Assembly: GCA_046732015.1 (NCBI GenBank)
Contig: JBKPMF010000193.1
Span: 1-10,625, forward strand
Length of the DNA stretch: 10,625 nucleotides
Direction: 5' to 3'
Source: JAOUEA01 sp046732015
Lineage (GTDB): Bacteria > Actinomycetota > UBA4738 > HRBIN12
The position numbers and the translations under genes are program-made. Under the pieces are notes generated by a model, which worked only from the letters and a program-made list of their open reading frames with translations, made no database searches and had not been told where the DNA came from. Positions 9,452-10,625 of this stretch are shown here, in pieces; positions within the stretch are counted from its first letter, which is position 1; the number at the start of each line of letters is the position of its first letter.

Positions 9452-9949
9452 ATGAGCCAGAGCCTGCCGGACATGGTGCGTCGGGAGTCAGGCCGCCAGG
9501 TGGGTGACCGGCAGCCCGAGCAGGCGCCCCGACGAACGAAACGGCAGACCGCGACGGCGCTGGCGGGCGTGCCGATGTTCGCCGGCTTCTCCAAGCGTCA
9601 TCTGCACCGCCTCGCGGCCGACACCGATGTCCTCGCGTTCGGGACGGGTGAATCGATCGTTCGAGAAGACGACCCGGGGGAGACGCTCTTCGTCGTCCTG
9701 TCCGGGCAGGGCAAGGTCGTCCGTGGCAAGAAGCGGGTCGGTTCGGTGATGCCGGGCGACTTCTTCGGGGAGCTCTCGGCGATCGACGGCGGTCCGAGGA
9801 CGGCCTCGGTGATCGCCGAGACGCCGATGCAGGTGCTCCGGTTGTTCCGGCGCACGCTCATGGCGCTCATCAAGGATGAGCCGCAGGTGAGCCTGAAGCT
9901 GCTGGACGGCATCACCCGGCGGGTACGCCAGGTCGATCGCCTGCCGTGA
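9452..9949 (+). CDS. Single-domain cyclic-nucleotide-binding (Crp-type sensor) protein
   Basis: This 165-residue protein consists of a basic, polar N-terminus (1-35) and one cNMP-binding beta-roll (about 38-150). The phosphate-binding cassette is FFGELSAIDGGPRTASV (104-120), with E107 and R116 in the positions that contact the ribose and the cyclic phosphate in CRP and PKA, so ligand binding is plausible. It has no helix-turn-helix, kinase, channel or acyltransferase part after the sensor; the C-terminal helix ends at 165. It therefore probably acts through a partner, or is a stand-alone sensor. It is divergent from metH across 89 bases. The ATG at 9452 is favoured over an in-frame ATG at 9473 because of the promoter spacing. 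The regulated process is unknown. Confidence 0.82.
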   Translation: MSQSLPDMVRRESGRQVGDRQPEQAPRRTKRQTATALAGVPMFAGFSKRHLHRLAADTDVLAFGTGESIVREDDPGETLFVVLSGQGKVVRGKKRVGSVMPGDFFGELSAIDGGPRTASVIAETPMQVLRLFRRTLMALIKDEPQVSLKLLDGITRRVRQVDRLP

Positions 9950-9950
9950 A

Positions 9951-9973
9951 CGCTGCCGGCTAGCTCAGCAGCG
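9951..9973. terminator. Weak hairpin between convergent genes
   Basis: CGCTGC (9951-9956) pairs with GCAGCG (9968-9973) around an 11-base loop that itself holds the palindrome GCTAGC. It starts two bases after the sensor-protein stop and runs into the end of the aldo/keto reductase gene. There is no T-tract, so any terminator activity would be factor-dependent or weak. Confidence 0.3.
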
Positions 9974-10625
9974 AGTCGACCTCGGCCAGGGTGGCCTCGT
10001 CGAGCTTCACGTCGCCGGCCTCAGCGTTCGCTCGGACGTGATCGGGGTTCCGGCTCCCCGCGATCGCACTGGTGACGCCGGGCTGGTTCACGTTCCAGGC
10101 CAGGGCCAGCTGGGAGAGGGTGATCCCGAGCCGTTCCGCGACCGGACGGAGGCGGTCGACGGTGGCCAGCGCCTGCGGCAGCGTGTCGGGGTCGAACAGG
10201 TCGACGTCGTCCTCGTCGGGATCGTCCTCCTCCTCTTCGCTGCCTCGCCAGTCGCCCTCGGGGAACACGGTGTCCTGGGTGATTGCCCTGGTGAGCAGCC
10301 CGAACGCGAGTGGCCCATAGGAGACGACGCCCACCCCTTGCTCACCGCACCACCGGATCAGGTCCGCGTTGCGGCGGTTCAGCGTGGAGAACTCCGGCTG
10401 GAGCGAGTCCACGTGATGGATCGCGAGGCATCGCTCGATGAGGTCCTGAGAGAAGTTCGAGACGCCGATCCACCGGACGCGCCCCGCTTCCTGCAGTTCC
10501 ACCATGGCACCCCAGGTGTCCTCGACCGGCGTGCCCTGGTCGTCCGGCCAGTGCAGTTGGTAGAGGTCGATCACGTCGATGTCGAGGCGGGCCAACGACG
10601 CCTCGCAGGCCCGATGGACCTGTTC
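9960..10625 (-). CDS. Aldo/keto reductase, C-terminal part (N-terminus beyond the right edge)
   Basis: The reading frame is open from the right edge to a TAG at 9960-9962, giving 221 residues of an NADPH-dependent aldo/keto reductase barrel. DLYQLHWPDD carries the catalytic-site histidine. GRVRWIGVSNFS, the SYGPLAFGLLT loop and the C-terminal cofactor segment with TSAIAGSRNPDHVRANA also fit the AKR11/12-like group. The Asp/Tyr/Lys of the catalytic tetrad lie upstream, outside the window, and a TTG near 10595 is not a real start because coding continues past it. The protein has a very acidic insert (SEEEEDDPDEDD) in the loop after DWRG, where relatives are usually less charged. It converges on the cyclic-nucleotide-binding protein gene. 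The substrate is unknown. Confidence 0.88.
   Translation of the reverse strand, partial: EQVHRACEASLARLDIDVIDLYQLHWPDDQGTPVEDTWGAMVELQEAGRVRWIGVSNFSQDLIERCLAIHHVDSLQPEFSTLNRRNADLIRWCGEQGVGVVSYGPLAFGLLTRAITQDTVFPEGDWRGSEEEEDDPDEDDVDLFDPDTLPQALATVDRLRPVAERLGITLSQLALAWNVNQPGVTSAIAGSRNPDHVRANAEAGDVKLDEATLAEVDSLLS

Overview
This is a gene-dense, high-GC window that reads as ordinary chromosome from an actinomycete-type bacterium (Actinomycetota; I cannot fix the class, though an Acidimicrobiia-like or similar lineage would fit). The evidence is strongly G/C-biased codon use, GTG starts, a sigma/anti-sigma pair of the SigK/RskA type, a mycothiol-associated maleylpyruvate-isomerase-type protein, and several genes whose start codon sits just after a -10-like hexamer as in leaderless mRNAs. 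I see no insertion sequence, prophage, CRISPR array, rRNA or tRNA. No gap between genes exceeds about 100 bases.

Layout, left to right. (1) The last codons of a plus-strand gene (2-79, possibly an acetyltransferase) converge on a minus-strand cassette. This cassette is an ECF sigma factor followed, with an ATGA overlap, by its membrane anti-sigma factor. A TIGR03083/maleylpyruvate-isomerase-like protein lies upstream of the sigma gene on the same strand. (2) A divergent promoter region (2279-2349) separates these from a plus-strand run: glycerate kinase, a YbaK/ProX-type deacylase-like protein (ATGA overlap) and an ErpA/IscA A-type Fe-S carrier. (3) On the minus strand follow a class III PLP aminotransferase and a full-length cobalamin-dependent methionine synthase (MetH, 1212 aa), each apparently with its own promoter. 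(4) Divergent from metH is a small single-domain cyclic-nucleotide-binding protein. It converges on an aldo/keto reductase that runs off the right edge.

Functionally the region mixes stress or envelope signalling (sigma/anti-sigma, possibly linked to thiol chemistry through its neighbour), central and one-carbon metabolism (glycerate kinase, MetH, aminotransferase, aldo/keto reductase), translation quality control (YbaK-like) and Fe-S assembly (ErpA). The most interesting signals are regulatory. They are a CGAACC-N16-CGTAC element upstream of the sigma gene that looks like an autoregulated ECF promoter, a near-palindromic ATTGTACATT that can serve as -10 element in both directions, and a recurring TANNNT-N6-start arrangement at four genes. 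I did not find convincing evidence of a wholly new biological system, and all promoter calls are by eye.
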